Made by a program: the position numbers and the translations under genes. Under the pieces are notes generated by a model that was not told where the DNA came from, searched no databases, and saw only the letters and a list, made by a program, of their open reading frames with translations. A DNA stretch of 64,000 nt from positions 1-64,000 of the forward strand of contig JAGIAI010000025.1 of assembly GCA_017744935.1 (NCBI GenBank), in the 5' to 3' direction. This document shows, piece after piece, positions 39,120 to 49,062 of the stretch; within the stretch, counting starts at the first letter, position 1; every line of letters starts with the position of its first letter. Origin of the DNA: Variovorax sp. Its GTDB lineage: Bacteria; Pseudomonadota; Gammaproteobacteria; Burkholderiales; Burkholderiaceae_C.

Positions 39120-41041
39120 GCCGAAGTCCTCACGCGTTGCATGCGCGGGAGCCGCGGTTCGGCCCGTTCGGCCTCGTCGACATCCCGCACGCGCAGCGCA
39201 TCGCCGCCCTCGCTCAGGCGATCCAGGAGGTGATAGGTGCGTTGCCCCATGCTGGCGATGGCCGCATCGCCCGTGCGGCCCTCCGTGCTGCCGCGGGCCA
39301 GTTCTTCGAGCAAGGCATCCAGCAATTGGACGATGCGGTCCTCGTGCGAGCGATCCGGAGCCGTGTGGGAAGCGCTCGGCCGGTCCCAGATCCGGGCGTC
39401 ATTGGCGGCATGCCCCCGAATCGCGGCGCCCAACTGCTGCTGGTTCCAGATGCGCGACGCCCCGGTCGCCTCGACCTCCCAGCCGCGCTCGCCGACCAGA
39501 CGCAGCCCGCCCGCGTGCAGGCCACCCGACGCGAAGCCCGGCAATACACCGCCCGCGAGGATCGCCCGCGCGAAGTCCACCAGGTTCGCGTTGATCGCCT
39601 GCAGCTCGATGATCTGCCGTGCGCTCGCATCCGCGATCACCTGCTGGATGCTGGCCTGTTCCTCCGCCTGCTCCAGCACCGCCGCGAGCTTGGCCTCGGT
39701 GAGCGCCCGGTCGCGGAGGTACTCCACGCGCGTGCCGCTCGTGCGCTCGGAGGCTTGCAGGAAGGCGGTCGCCGAGCCGCCCACGCGCTTGGCCGCCTCG
39801 ATGTCGCCGGTGTCCCCGGAGAGAGCCTGCACCACGTTCCGGTCGAGCTGCGCGAGGCCCCGGGCGTATCGCATGGCCGGGTCGATCAGGTTCTGCGTGT
39901 CCGCGCGCAGGCGCTCGATGTCGCCGCGCAGGTTGTTGGCGACCGAGCGCCAGGCATCGGCCGCGGACTGCGCCGTGCGGATGATGTCCACCTGGGCCTG
40001 CGCGGAGGCCTCGGCCGCGTCGGCCACCTCGGCGAACTGGCCCGCGAGGCTCATGAGCTGTCCGAAGAGCTGCGCGCCCGCGTCGGTGGAGGTGTCGAGA
40101 CTCTCGACCAGCGCGCGGAAGGCGTCCTTGCCGGCCGGCACGGCCACGCCGATGCGCTCGAACTCCTCGGCGAGGCGAGATGCTTTCGCGGCGTTCTGTT
40201 CCTCCTCGGAGAAGAACGCATCGAAGCAATCCTGCAGGCCGCTTTGCAACTGCTCGATGCCCCCGGCCCCACGCACCATCATGGCCGAGAGATCCAGAGC
40301 TTGCGCACCCACCGAGCGCATCGCGCCGCGCACGTCGGTGAGCACCTTGTACAGGTCGATCAGTTCGTCGTAGCTGCCGGTGAAGATGTCGATGATCTCG
40401 CCCACGCCCGTGAGCGCACCCGAGGCGGTGTATTCCAGCGCGGTGACCGACTGCCGCACGATCTCGGTGGCCAGGTCCCCGCTCTTGTTGAGGACCTGCG
40501 TGTAGTCGATCGCGGCGACCCCGAACTTCTCCAAGGCGTAGTTGGCTTTCTCGACATCGGCCGAGACGCGCACGAGCGTCTCGAACAGACCCTCGCCGAC
40601 CCTCTGGAATTCGGCGATCGTGGGCACGGCCGCGCGCGCGATCTGGTCGCCGAGGCTTGAGAAGAGCGCCTCCAATTCGGCCTGCGCCTCCTGGCCCGAC
40701 TTGCCCATGAGCGACAACTGGCCGCCGCCGACGATGCCGAACATGCGCATCATGGACGTGTCGCCCAGGTCCGGCAGGATCGACAGCATGCGCGACATCA
40801 TCCCGGGGTCGTCGAGCTTGAGGTTGTGCGCGGCCATCCCCACGGCATCCACCATGCTCACCACCATCGACGTCATGGAGTCGGTCAGCTCCGAGTCGAG
40901 CGCCGTGTACATGGCGCTCGCGCCCTTTTTCTTCGCCCAGGTGACGACATGGCCCACGGCCTGCACACCCTTGGTGATCATGTCGCCGACGGTCTGCGGC
41001 GCGAAGGAGATGCCGCTCGCGATGGTCTCGCCGCCGCTCAC
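39116..41041 (-). pseudogene. Phage tail tape-measure protein, 5' truncated
   Basis: Long helical protein ending FASGGLHAGGLRLVGERGWEVEATGASRIWNQQQL; begins abruptly at the 41.04 kb junction. Confidence 0.7.
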
Positions 41042-41042
41042 A

Positions 41043-41569
41043 TGGAAACCTGAAGCCCACGGCGACTTCGAAGCCTACGCCGCGATCTCCGAGCGAAACA
41101 AGGCGGTCAAGGACGACCCCAGCATCCCGATTTATGTGGGGAAAGCCGTGCCCAGGGTGCCCGCAAGGGAAAGGTCATGGCGGACCCAACGCGCTCGAAG
41201 GCGTTGTTCAGCCGCCTCGTGGAGCACGCCGAATCGGTGGGCGCGAGCAACACGCTCTCTGTCGACGACTTCTCCTGCCGCTACCTCGTGGTGGACGAGA
41301 TCTGGATTCCCCTCGGTGAATCGCTGATGATCACGAAGTTCTCGCCGCTGTGGAACCTGTTCGTCGAGGGCTTTGGCAATCACGATCCTGGCAAGGGTCG
41401 CTACGAAGGACTGCGCCCCCGGTGGGACGTCATTCATCCCGCACGGGCATGGGCCGAGAAGTGCACGCCAAGACAAGAAAGCGAAGCAGACATCCTGAGC
41501 GACGTCCGCACGCATCTGGCGTCCATCGTCATGCCGCAATCAGCGCATTTCCTCGGGCGCGGGGCCTGA
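41043..41569 (+). pseudogene. Eco29kI-family (GIY-YIG) restriction endonuclease, 5' truncated and frameshifted
   Basis: DPSIPIYVGKAVPR in frame 3, then GARKGKVMADPTRSKALFSRLVEHAESV...CRYLVVDEIWIPLGESLMITKFSPLWNLFVEGFGNHDPGKGRYEGLRPRWDVIHPARAWAEK in frame 2. Confidence 0.75.
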
Positions 41570-41580
41570 ATCCCCAATGA

Positions 41581-41605
41581 AAGCCGCATTTTTGGCTTTA
41601 TTTTC
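41581..41605 (+). terminator. Rho-independent-like terminator
   Basis: AAAGCC-gcattttt-GGCTTT-attttc. Confidence 0.5.
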
Positions 41606-41611
41606 ACGAAG

Positions 41612-41685
41612 CCCCTACCGGGGGCAATACCTGTGGCCCGGCAAAGCCGGTTCCACGGTGTTTCGCGAAGGGGCCTGGCTGCGCC
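41612..41685. repeat. Right half of dispersed repeat copy C; candidate attR
   Basis: cccctaccgggggcaatacctgtggcccggcaaagccggttccacgg; 14-mer at 41613-41626. Confidence 0.65.
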
Positions 41686-41726
41686 GGCCCTATTTGGGTG
41701 GGAGGGGGAACTAGATAATTGCCTTT

Positions 41727-42959
41727 ATGAGATCAAACATCGTCCGCCCCGCCGCAATGTTCTGGGGCCTCACGGTGTTCATGCCGGTCGGCGTCACCTA
41801 CGTTGCGGCCGTCCTCCTGCTCATCACGTTGTTCGCGGCCGGTGGCTTGCGCGAGCGCGCCATTCGGCTGCGCGGCAATCCGATGTGGTGGCCGGTCGTG
41901 TTCTACGTGGCGTGGACGCTGATCGTGCTGGTCATTGGGCCGCACTATCCACAGACCGGATCGAACCTGGGACACGGACTCCGCATCGCTGCGACGGTGC
42001 TGATGGCGCTTGCGCTCACGGATGAGGAAGCCATCTGGGCGCTGCGCGGCTTCTGGATCATCGGGCTCGTCAACATCGCGATGATCGGGCTCTACTACTC
42101 GGTCGGCTTTCCGATGCTGGAGCCATGGCGGGGCGTGCTGATCCTCGTGGGCAACAAGTCGATCAGCAATGCCCTGCTCTTCACCATCATGGCGGCGACG
42201 GCGGTGGTGTTCGGCCTCAAGTCACTCATGGAGCACCGACCCTGGCGCGTGCTGGCCGCCCTCGCGCTGGTGCTGGCGGTGGCCGCGATCATCACACTGA
42301 CCCTGATCTCGCGCACCTCGCTGCTCGCGCTGCTGATCGCCTCGGCCGCTGCTTGCGTGCACAAGTGGCGCCGGCAGCTCAAGCTTCTCGCGGTGGCGAT
42401 GGTGGTCGGCGGCGCGGTGGTCGCCGTGGGGCTCTGGAATTCGCCGGGCGTGCAGCAGAAGTTCGAGCTCGGCATGCATGAAATCGAAGCCGCGCAGGCC
42501 GGCTCGGTCTCTGAAGGCAGCTGGGTGGTGCGCTACTACATGTACCGCGACACCGCGCGGATGATCATGGACCGCCCGCTTGCCGGCTGGGGCATCGGCG
42601 GATGGACCGAGCAGTGGCATCTGCGCGGGCCGAGGCTGCTCGCGGACTACAACATGCCGCACAACGACTTCCTGTGGATGGGTTCGCAGGCAGGCGTACT
42701 GGGTTCGCTCAGCCTGCTGGCGATCGTGCTCACCGCGGTCTGGATCGCGTGGCGTCGCGACGATGTCGCGGGTCGCTATGCCTTCGTCGCGACGCTGATC
42801 CTGCTGATCGCCACCAGCCTCAATTCCGCGCTTCGCGACGCGCAGATCGGGCTCTCGATCCTGTGGATCACGATGGTTTACCTGCGTCTCGCGCAGGCGC
42901 CAGGTGATTCATGGCGCGGCCTCTTGCCGCAGCGGCTTGCGGCGCGGCTTCAGACCTGA
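41727..42959 (+). CDS. O-antigen ligase/polymerase-family membrane protein
   Basis: Multi-TM; RPLAGWGIGGWTEQWHLRGPRLLADYNMPHNDFLWMGSQAGVLG. Confidence 0.85.
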   Translation: MRSNIVRPAAMFWGLTVFMPVGVTYVAAVLLLITLFAAGGLRERAIRLRGNPMWWPVVFYVAWTLIVLVIGPHYPQTGSNLGHGLRIAATVLMALALTDEEAIWALRGFWIIGLVNIAMIGLYYSVGFPMLEPWRGVLILVGNKSISNALLFTIMAATAVVFGLKSLMEHRPWRVLAALALVLAVAAIITLTLISRTSLLALLIASAAACVHKWRRQLKLLAVAMVVGGAVVAVGLWNSPGVQQKFELGMHEIEAAQAGSVSEGSWVVRYYMYRDTARMIMDRPLAGWGIGGWTEQWHLRGPRLLADYNMPHNDFLWMGSQAGVLGSLSLLAIVLTAVWIAWRRDDVAGRYAFVATLILLIATSLNSALRDAQIGLSILWITMVYLRLAQAPGDSWRGLLPQRLAARLQT

Positions 42960-43570
42960 AGACGCGCGAGGTCCTTCACCGCAAGGATCAACGCGCCGCC
43001 CTTGAGCATGTCGACGACGACATCGCGGTCCTTGTACGAGAAGACCAAGCAGCCTTCGCTCAGACCGGCACTGCCGCGCTCGCGGATGTTGCGCGGGTCC
43101 ATGTACCAGTGGCCGTGCACGACGATGAGGCGCTTGTAGGCGTTGCTGTTGCTCGGCGACAGGCCATGCAGGCGCATCGACAACCCGTTCTCCAGCTGCT
43201 CACTCACGTAGATGTCGCCAGTGCGGTAGAGCCCGAGGCTGCTGGCCTCGCTGCCCTCGGTGTTGGAGAACACCTCCGCATAACCGTCGTCCGAAGGTGC
43301 GGCCGAGCCAACGCCATGCGCGACCACGAAGCTCTGGACGATCTCCCGCGAACTGCGCTCGACCACATGGAAGCGCGGCTCGGTTGAACGCTGCGAGAAG
43401 TCGACCACCGCACTGAAGGGATGCTCAGACGGCTGAGCGAGGAGCTGCGCCACGGCAGCATCCAGCAGCGACTCCGGCTCTTCCTGGGCGTGAACCAGTC
43501 TCTGCGCGCAAGCTGCGAGCATCGAAAGCGCGGTGGCGGCCGGCGCGAGGAGCAAGGCGCGGCGTTTCAT
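42950..43570 (-). CDS. Murein L,D-transpeptidase catalytic domain-like protein
   Basis: Lipoprotein-like leader; VVAHGVGSA, LIVVHGHWYMDPRNIRERGSAGLSEGCLVFSYKD. Confidence 0.72.
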   Translation of the reverse strand: MKRRALLLAPAATALSMLAACAQRLVHAQEEPESLLDAAVAQLLAQPSEHPFSAVVDFSQRSTEPRFHVVERSSREIVQSFVVAHGVGSAAPSDDGYAEVFSNTEGSEASSLGLYRTGDIYVSEQLENGLSMRLHGLSPSNSNAYKRLIVVHGHWYMDPRNIRERGSAGLSEGCLVFSYKDRDVVVDMLKGGALILAVKDLARLQV

Positions 43571-43655
43571 CAGCCGCAGGCCCCTTCCAGCCCTGGAAGG
43601 TACGTTGAATCCACGCCGCCATGCTAGGCAGGCGCGAGGCGCTGTCAATCAGCCA

Positions 43656-44087
43656 TCAGGCCGAGCGTTCGTAGCCTACGAAGGGGCCGAAGAAGACCGT
43701 GTCTTTCGAGATCGCAGCCGCGAGCTCGTCGCGTTGCGGAAGTTCGTCGATGAACTCGGGCCACGACTGCGCAATGTGCTGCACCCAATCGTCGAGTTCG
43801 ATGCGGGAGACAGGGCCTTGCGTCCCCAGGAACTCGAAGCCCTTCGAGGTGAGCTTCATGATCGCGAGCCGGGTGGCGGCGTCGGCGTCTGCCGCGGTCA
43901 CGTAGGCCGAGACATACGCGCCTGCCAGTCCCGACGACAGCTTGTTGCTGCAGCCGCGACCCACCTTGACGTTGACGAGGAACAGGCCCCGCGCAGGCAC
44001 CGCATGTGCGCGGCGCCGGGCCCTGAAGATGCCGAGGAGCGGTATCGCCCGGATGGAGCCTCCACCCGCGGCGTGAAGGAGACCCAT
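43656..44087 (-). CDS. Conserved hypothetical protein
   Basis: Coding-like ORF upstream of ilvE block; no family recognised. Confidence 0.45.
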   Translation of the reverse strand: MGLLHAAGGGSIRAIPLLGIFRARRRAHAVPARGLFLVNVKVGRGCSNKLSSGLAGAYVSAYVTAADADAATRLAIMKLTSKGFEFLGTQGPVSRIELDDWVQHIAQSWPEFIDELPQRDELAAAISKDTVFFGPFVGYERSA

Positions 44088-44092
44088 GGACT

Positions 44093-44305
44093 TCAGTGGT
44101 GGCTGCCGGCCACCTCACCCGCCTTGAGGCGGTAGACCGTGCCGCAGTACGGGCACTTCGCTTCGCCGAGGCGTGCGACGTCGAGGTAGACCTTGGGGTG
44201 CGCATTCCAGAGCTGCATGTCCGCCTTCGGGTTCGGGCAGAACACGCCGCCCTGGTCGTTCAGGTCTTTGGCGAGCAGTTCGATGACGGCTTTGGGGGAC
44301 GACAT
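44093..44305 (-). CDS. Zinc-finger domain protein
   Basis: FCPNPKADMQLWNAHPKVYLDVARLGEAKCPYCGTVYRL. Confidence 0.85.
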   Translation of the reverse strand: MSSPKAVIELLAKDLNDQGGVFCPNPKADMQLWNAHPKVYLDVARLGEAKCPYCGTVYRLKAGEVAGSHH

Positions 44306-44313
44306 AGCTTCTC

Positions 44314-45252
44314 TCAGACCTTCGTGAGCCAGTGGGCGTATTTGGGATTGCGTCCGTTCACGATGTCGAAGAACGCATTCTGGATTTTCTCGGTGACCGG
44401 GCCGCGCGAGCCAATGCCGATCTGCACGCGATCGAGCTCACGGATCGGCGTGACTTCAGCCGCAGTGCCGGTGAAGAAGGCCTCGTCGGCGATGTAGACC
44501 TCGTCGCGCGTGATGCGCTTCTGCACGACTTCGACGCCGAGGTCCTTGCAGATGTGCAGGATGGTGTTGCGGGTGATGCCGTTGAGCGCACCAGCCGACA
44601 GGTCGGGCGTGTACACCACGCCGCCCTTGACGACGAAGATGTTCTCGCCTGCGCCTTCGGAGACGAAACCGGCCGAGTCGAGCAGCAGGGCTTCGTCGTA
44701 GCCGTCGTCCACCGCTTCCATGTTGGCGAGGATCGAGTTGCTGTAGTTGCTGACCGCCTTGGCCTGCGTCATCGTGATGTTGACGTGGTGGCGGGTGTAG
44801 CTGGAGGTCTTGACGCGGATGCCCTGCTTGAGGCCTTCCTCGCCGAGGTAGGCGCCCCACGACCATGCGGCGACCATCGAGTGGATGGTGTTGCCCTTGG
44901 GGCTCACGCCGAGCTTTTCGGAGCCGATCCACACCAGCGGGCGCAGGTAGCAGCTTTCGAGGTTGTTGACGCGAACCACCTGCTTTTGCGCCTCGTTGAC
45001 CTGTTCTTGCGAGAACGGGATCTTCATGCGCAGGATCTTGGCGCTGTTGAAGAGGCGCTCGGTGTGCTCCTGCAGGCGGAAGATCGCGGTGCCGTTGACC
45101 GTGTTGTAGGCGCGGACGCCTTCGAAAACGCCGCAGCCATAGTGCAGTGTGTGGGTCAGCACGTGGATCTTGGCGTCGCGCCAGTCCACGAGATCGCCAT
45201 CCATCCAGATCTTGCCGTCACGGTCGTCCAGTGCGGGGGGCAGCGCGCTCAT
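44314..45252 (-). CDS. ilvE: Branched-chain amino acid aminotransferase
   Basis: GKIWMDGDLVDWRDAKIHVLTHTLHYGCGVFEGVRAYNT; DEALLLDSAGFVSEGAGENIF. Confidence 0.94.
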   Translation of the reverse strand: MSALPPALDDRDGKIWMDGDLVDWRDAKIHVLTHTLHYGCGVFEGVRAYNTVNGTAIFRLQEHTERLFNSAKILRMKIPFSQEQVNEAQKQVVRVNNLESCYLRPLVWIGSEKLGVSPKGNTIHSMVAAWSWGAYLGEEGLKQGIRVKTSSYTRHHVNITMTQAKAVSNYSNSILANMEAVDDGYDEALLLDSAGFVSEGAGENIFVVKGGVVYTPDLSAGALNGITRNTILHICKDLGVEVVQKRITRDEVYIADEAFFTGTAAEVTPIRELDRVQIGIGSRGPVTEKIQNAFFDIVNGRNPKYAHWLTKV

Positions 45253-45369
45253 GTTCTTTGTCCTTCGCGGGAGGGGTATGTCGCAAAAGCTGACGATTTT
45301 ACGGCCGAGCCCAATCCCGACGCACCGACAATGCTCGGCTTTGCCAATCAGCCAAGGAAAAGGGTTCCC

Positions 45370-46356
45370 GTGTCCGTTTTCAAGAACGTCATCGTCTACC
45401 GCATCGAGACCACCTGGTCGCAGCCGCTCGAAGAGGTCCAGAAAGGCCTGGAGACCCAGCGCTTCGTGCCCTGCGGCCCCTCGCAGGAGAAGTCCATCGG
45501 GTGGATCGAGCCCCGTGGCGAAGCGCATGGCCCGCTGGTCGAATCGGTGGGCGGGCAATGGCTGCTCGAATTCATGATCGAGAGCAAGACGCTGCCGGCT
45601 TCTGTCGTGCGCCGCAAGGTCGACGAGCGCGCCGCGCAGATCGAAGCCACCACCGGCCGCAAGCCGGGCAAGAAGGAAAAGAAGGAACTCAAGGAAGACA
45701 TCACCCACGAGCTGCTGCCGCTGGCCTTTACCCGCCATGCGCGCGTGGCGGTGTGGATCGACCAGCAGTCGCACCGGCTCGTCGTGAACGCAAGCAATGC
45801 GCAGCGCGCCGACGAGGTGGTCACCAGCCTCGTGAAGGCGCTCGACGGCTTCGCGGTGAGCCTCGTCAACACGCAGGTCGAACCGGCCGCCGCCATGGCC
45901 GAATGGCTGTCGAGCCAGGAACCGCCGGCCGGCTTCACCATCGACCGCGAATGCGAGCTCAAGGCCAGCGACGAATCGAAATCGGTCGTCCGCTACGCCA
46001 AGCATGCGTTGGACATCGACGAAGTCCGCCAGCACATCGCCAACGGCAAGCGCCCGACGCGACTCGCGATGACCTGGGACGACCGCGTCTCCTTCGAGCT
46101 GACCGAAGGCATGCAACTGCGCAAGATCGTGTTCCTCGAAGGCACCCTGGACGACGCGCCGGGCTCGGGCAAGGAAGACAACTTCGACGCCGACGCCGCA
46201 ATCGCGACCGGCGAACTGGGCCAACTGGTGCCGGAACTGCTCGAAGCCCTGGGTGGAGAAATGCAGCTCGGTGCCGCGCCTGCCGCTGCATCGGCGCCGG
46301 CCGCACCGGCCCAGGTGCAGGAAGAGGCCCTGGCCGACGAATCCGCGCCGTTCTAA
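45370..46356 (+). CDS. rdgC: Recombination-associated protein RdgC
   Basis: VFKNVIVYRIETTW; ALTFTRHAR-type AFTRHARVAVWIDQQSHRLVVNASN; GTG start. Confidence 0.92.
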   Translation: MSVFKNVIVYRIETTWSQPLEEVQKGLETQRFVPCGPSQEKSIGWIEPRGEAHGPLVESVGGQWLLEFMIESKTLPASVVRRKVDERAAQIEATTGRKPGKKEKKELKEDITHELLPLAFTRHARVAVWIDQQSHRLVVNASNAQRADEVVTSLVKALDGFAVSLVNTQVEPAAAMAEWLSSQEPPAGFTIDRECELKASDESKSVVRYAKHALDIDEVRQHIANGKRPTRLAMTWDDRVSFELTEGMQLRKIVFLEGTLDDAPGSGKEDNFDADAAIATGELGQLVPELLEALGGEMQLGAAPAAASAPAAPAQVQEEALADESAPF

Positions 46357-46371
46357 ACCGGCGCCAGAAAC

Positions 46372-46854
46372 TCAGACCGGCGGGCGCAGCGCGTCCGTCG
46401 CGCCGGGTTTCACCGCATCCGAAGCCGGCGCATCCGCCTCGATCGCGGCGGCTTCTTCTTCCGTGGGCTCGGGGCGCACGAGGTTCCACTCGGTCAACTT
46501 GCCGTTGACGAAGGTCGCATCGACCCACGAGCCGCCGGCGTCGGTCCAGCGGAAGATCTCGGGCTGGGTGTCCTGCGGCGAGCGCAGTTCGCCGATGGCG
46601 CGGGTCAGCGCCACCACATGCAGCAGGTTCGCCTTCGGCTTGAGCTTGGCGTTGAGCATCACCGCGCTCGCGACCGTGCCGATGGGACGATCGGCCGCAC
46701 GCTTCAGCACCTGGATCGCCCGGTTGAAATGCAGGAGCATGAACATCACCATCGCGCCCACAACCAGCGCCACGCCGGACCAACCGTAGCTGCGCCACGC
46801 GCCAGCGATCAATACGATGCCGACGAGGGGCACCAGGACTTTGCCGAAATTCAT
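46372..46854 (-). CDS. Hypothetical membrane protein
   Basis: Two N-terminal TM segments; start MNFGKVLVPLVGIVLIAGAW. Confidence 0.6.
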   Translation of the reverse strand: MNFGKVLVPLVGIVLIAGAWRSYGWSGVALVVGAMVMFMLLHFNRAIQVLKRAADRPIGTVASAVMLNAKLKPKANLLHVVALTRAIGELRSPQDTQPEIFRWTDAGGSWVDATFVNGKLTEWNLVRPEPTEEEAAAIEADAPASDAVKPGATDALRPPV

Positions 46855-46986
46855 GGGCGCGATTGTCGCGCGTCCGAAAACCCCGGCCGGCGCCGCAATC
46901 CCGGAGCGAACTCGGGCGTTCATCTGACAACACCGCAGAGCGGGAGCGGCGCACAATTTGCAACATCCCCACCCCCTGCGCCGCTC

Positions 46987-49062
46987 ATGCATCAAGCGTC
47001 GTCATCCGCACCCTGGCCTGCCGCCACCGGGAATGCCGCTACCTGCATCCGCGCGCTTGACGCCGCCAACTCGCCGCTGGGGGCGCCGGACGACTGGCCC
47101 GAAGCCCTGCGGACCGTCGTTGATCTGATGCTGACCTCACAGGCGCAGATCGTTCTTTTCTGGGGCCCGCAATACTGCGCGCTCTACAACGACGCCTATT
47201 CGCCAACCATCGGCGACAAGCACCCCGCCGCGATGGGCCGCCCCGGCTGCGAATACTGGACCGAACTCTGGGACGACCTGCGCCCGCTGCTCGATCGCGT
47301 CTTCATCGGCGGCGAAACCGTCGCCGCGCGCGACCGCCCCTTCCAGATCAACCGCCACGGCCACATGGAAGAGGTGTTCTTCGACATCTCCTATTCGCCC
47401 GTGCGCCTGCCCGACGGCTCCGTCGGCGGCGTGCTGTGCATCGTCAGCGAAACCACCGACCGCGTGAACGCCACCCGCCGGCTCGCCGCCAGCGAGGCCG
47501 AACTCGAACAGCGCGTGGAAGAACGCACCCGCGACCGCAACCGCCTCTGGCAGCTCTCGACCGACCTGCTGGTCGTCATGTCGCTGGAGGGCCGCGTGAT
47601 CGCGGTCAACCCGGCCTGGTTCGCCACGCTCGGATGGAAAGAGTCGGAACTGGTCGGCGGATCGATCCTCGACCGCGTCGCGTCGCCGGACACGCCCGCC
47701 GTCTCCGGCGAACTCATGCAGTTGGCCAAGGGGAACGCGGCCTCCCGCTTCGAATGCCGGCTGCGGCACAAGGACGGCAGCCTGCGCGTTCTTTCATGGA
47801 CCGCGGTGCCTGACGACCGCTTCGTGCATGCGGTCGGGCGCGACGTGACCGCGCTGCGCGCATCCGAACAGCGCACGCTCCACAGCCAGAAGATGGAGGC
47901 CGTTGGCCAGCTCACCGGCGGCATTGCGCACGACTTCAACAACATGCTGCAGGGCATCACCGGCGCGCTCGAAGTCATCCGCCGCCGCATCGCCATTGGC
48001 CGCACCCAGGACCTCGACCGCTTCGTCGAAACCGCTGCCAGCTCGGCGCAGCGCGCCGCCGCACTCGTGCAGCGGCTGCTCGCCTTCTCGCGGCGCCAAT
48101 CGCTCGACCCACGGCCGGTGGACGTCAACGCGCTCATCCGCTCCATGGAAGAACTGATGCGCCGCTCGCTCGGCGAACAGGTCCGGCTGTGCGTGGACCT
48201 CACGCCGATCACGGTGCTTGCCGTCGGCGACGAGAGCCAGCTTGAAAGCGCCATCCTCAACCTCTCGATCAACGCGCGCGACGCGATGCCGCGCGGCGGC
48301 GACCTCACCATTTCCACGGATGAAGTCGTGCTGCCCCCTTCGGCCCAGCGCGAGATCGACGGCGTTCTGCCTGGCCGCTACATCGCCATGCGTGTTGCCG
48401 ACACCGGAACGGGCATGACGCCCGACGTGCTCGCGCGCGCCTTCGATCCCTTCTTCACGACGAAGCCGATCGGGCAAGGCACCGGTCTCGGGCTGTCGAT
48501 GGTCTACGGCTTTGCGCAGCAATCACGTGGCCACGTGCAGATCGACAGCGCGCCGGGGCGCGGCACCACCGTCACGCTGCTGCTGCCGCGCGCCACGCAG
48601 GCGGCCGCGCGCATCGAAGCACCCATCCTCGATCCGCTGCCGCAAGGCAATGGCGAATTCGTGCTTGTCGTCGAGGACGACCCGAGCGTGCGCCTCTTCG
48701 TGCTCGAAGTGCTGGCCCAGCACGGCTATCGCGCGCTGGAGGCGGCGGATGGCAATGCGGCGCTGCCCTATCTGATCGAACAGCGGCTGCATATCGATCT
48801 GCTCATCAGCGATGTGGGCCTGCCCGGCATGAACGGCCGGCAACTCGCCGAGCAGGCACGGCAGTACCGGCCCGGGCTGCCCGTGCTGTTCATGACCGGG
48901 TATGCGGAATACGCGCTCAACCGCTCGGAGTTTCTTGGCGAGGGCATGCAGATGATCAGCAAGCCCTTTGCGCTCGATGAGTTCGTGCACAAGCTGCGGG
49001 AGATGCTGAGGGAGCGGCAGACGGGTGGCGCTCACCCGGCGAGCTTTGCCGCTGCACCCTGA
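46987..49062 (+). CDS. PAS-containing hybrid sensor histidine kinase
   Basis: PAS regions, [23 protein letters not shown]-box, HATPase motifs, C-terminal receiver [12 protein letters not shown]...[13 protein letters not shown]. Confidence 0.93.
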   Translation: MHQASSSAPWPAATGNAATCIRALDAANSPLGAPDDWPEALRTVVDLMLTSQAQIVLFWGPQYCALYNDAYSPTIGDKHPAAMGRPGCEYWTELWDDLRPLLDRVFIGGETVAARDRPFQINRHGHMEEVFFDISYSPVRLPDGSVGGVLCIVSETTDRVNATRRLAASEAELEQRVEERTRDRNRLWQLSTDLLVVMSLEGRVIAVNPAWFATLGWKESELVGGSILDRVASPDTPAVSGELMQLAKGNAASRFECRLRHKDGSLRVLSWTAVPDDRFVHAVGRDVTALRASEQRTLHSQKMEAVGQLTGGIAHDFNNMLQGITGALEVIRRRIAIGRTQDLDRFVETAASSAQRAAALVQRLLAFSRRQSLDPRPVDVNALIRSMEELMRRSLGEQVRLCVDLTPITVLAVGDESQLESAILNLSINARDAMPRGGDLTISTDEVVLPPSAQREIDGVLPGRYIAMRVADTGTGMTPDVLARAFDPFFTTKPIGQGTGLGLSMVYGFAQQSRGHVQIDSAPGRGTTVTLLLPRATQAAARIEAPILDPLPQGNGEFVLVVEDDPSVRLFVLEVLAQHGYRALEAADGNAALPYLIEQRLHIDLLISDVGLPGMNGRQLAEQARQYRPGLPVLFMTGYAEYALNRSEFLGEGMQMISKPFALDEFVHKLREMLRERQTGGAHPASFAAAP

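Larger units (their letters stand above)
29284..41626. mobile_element. Decayed integrated island/prophage remnant inserted in repeat copy C
   Basis: 14-bp direct repeat at both ends; flanks reconstruct an intact repeat; contains integrase, phage tail and CDI remnants. Confidence 0.65.

Noticed and set aside
39116-41041. Complete functional prophage
   Set aside because: No terminase, capsid, portal or replication genes; tape measure, fibre and integrase are truncated or frameshifted
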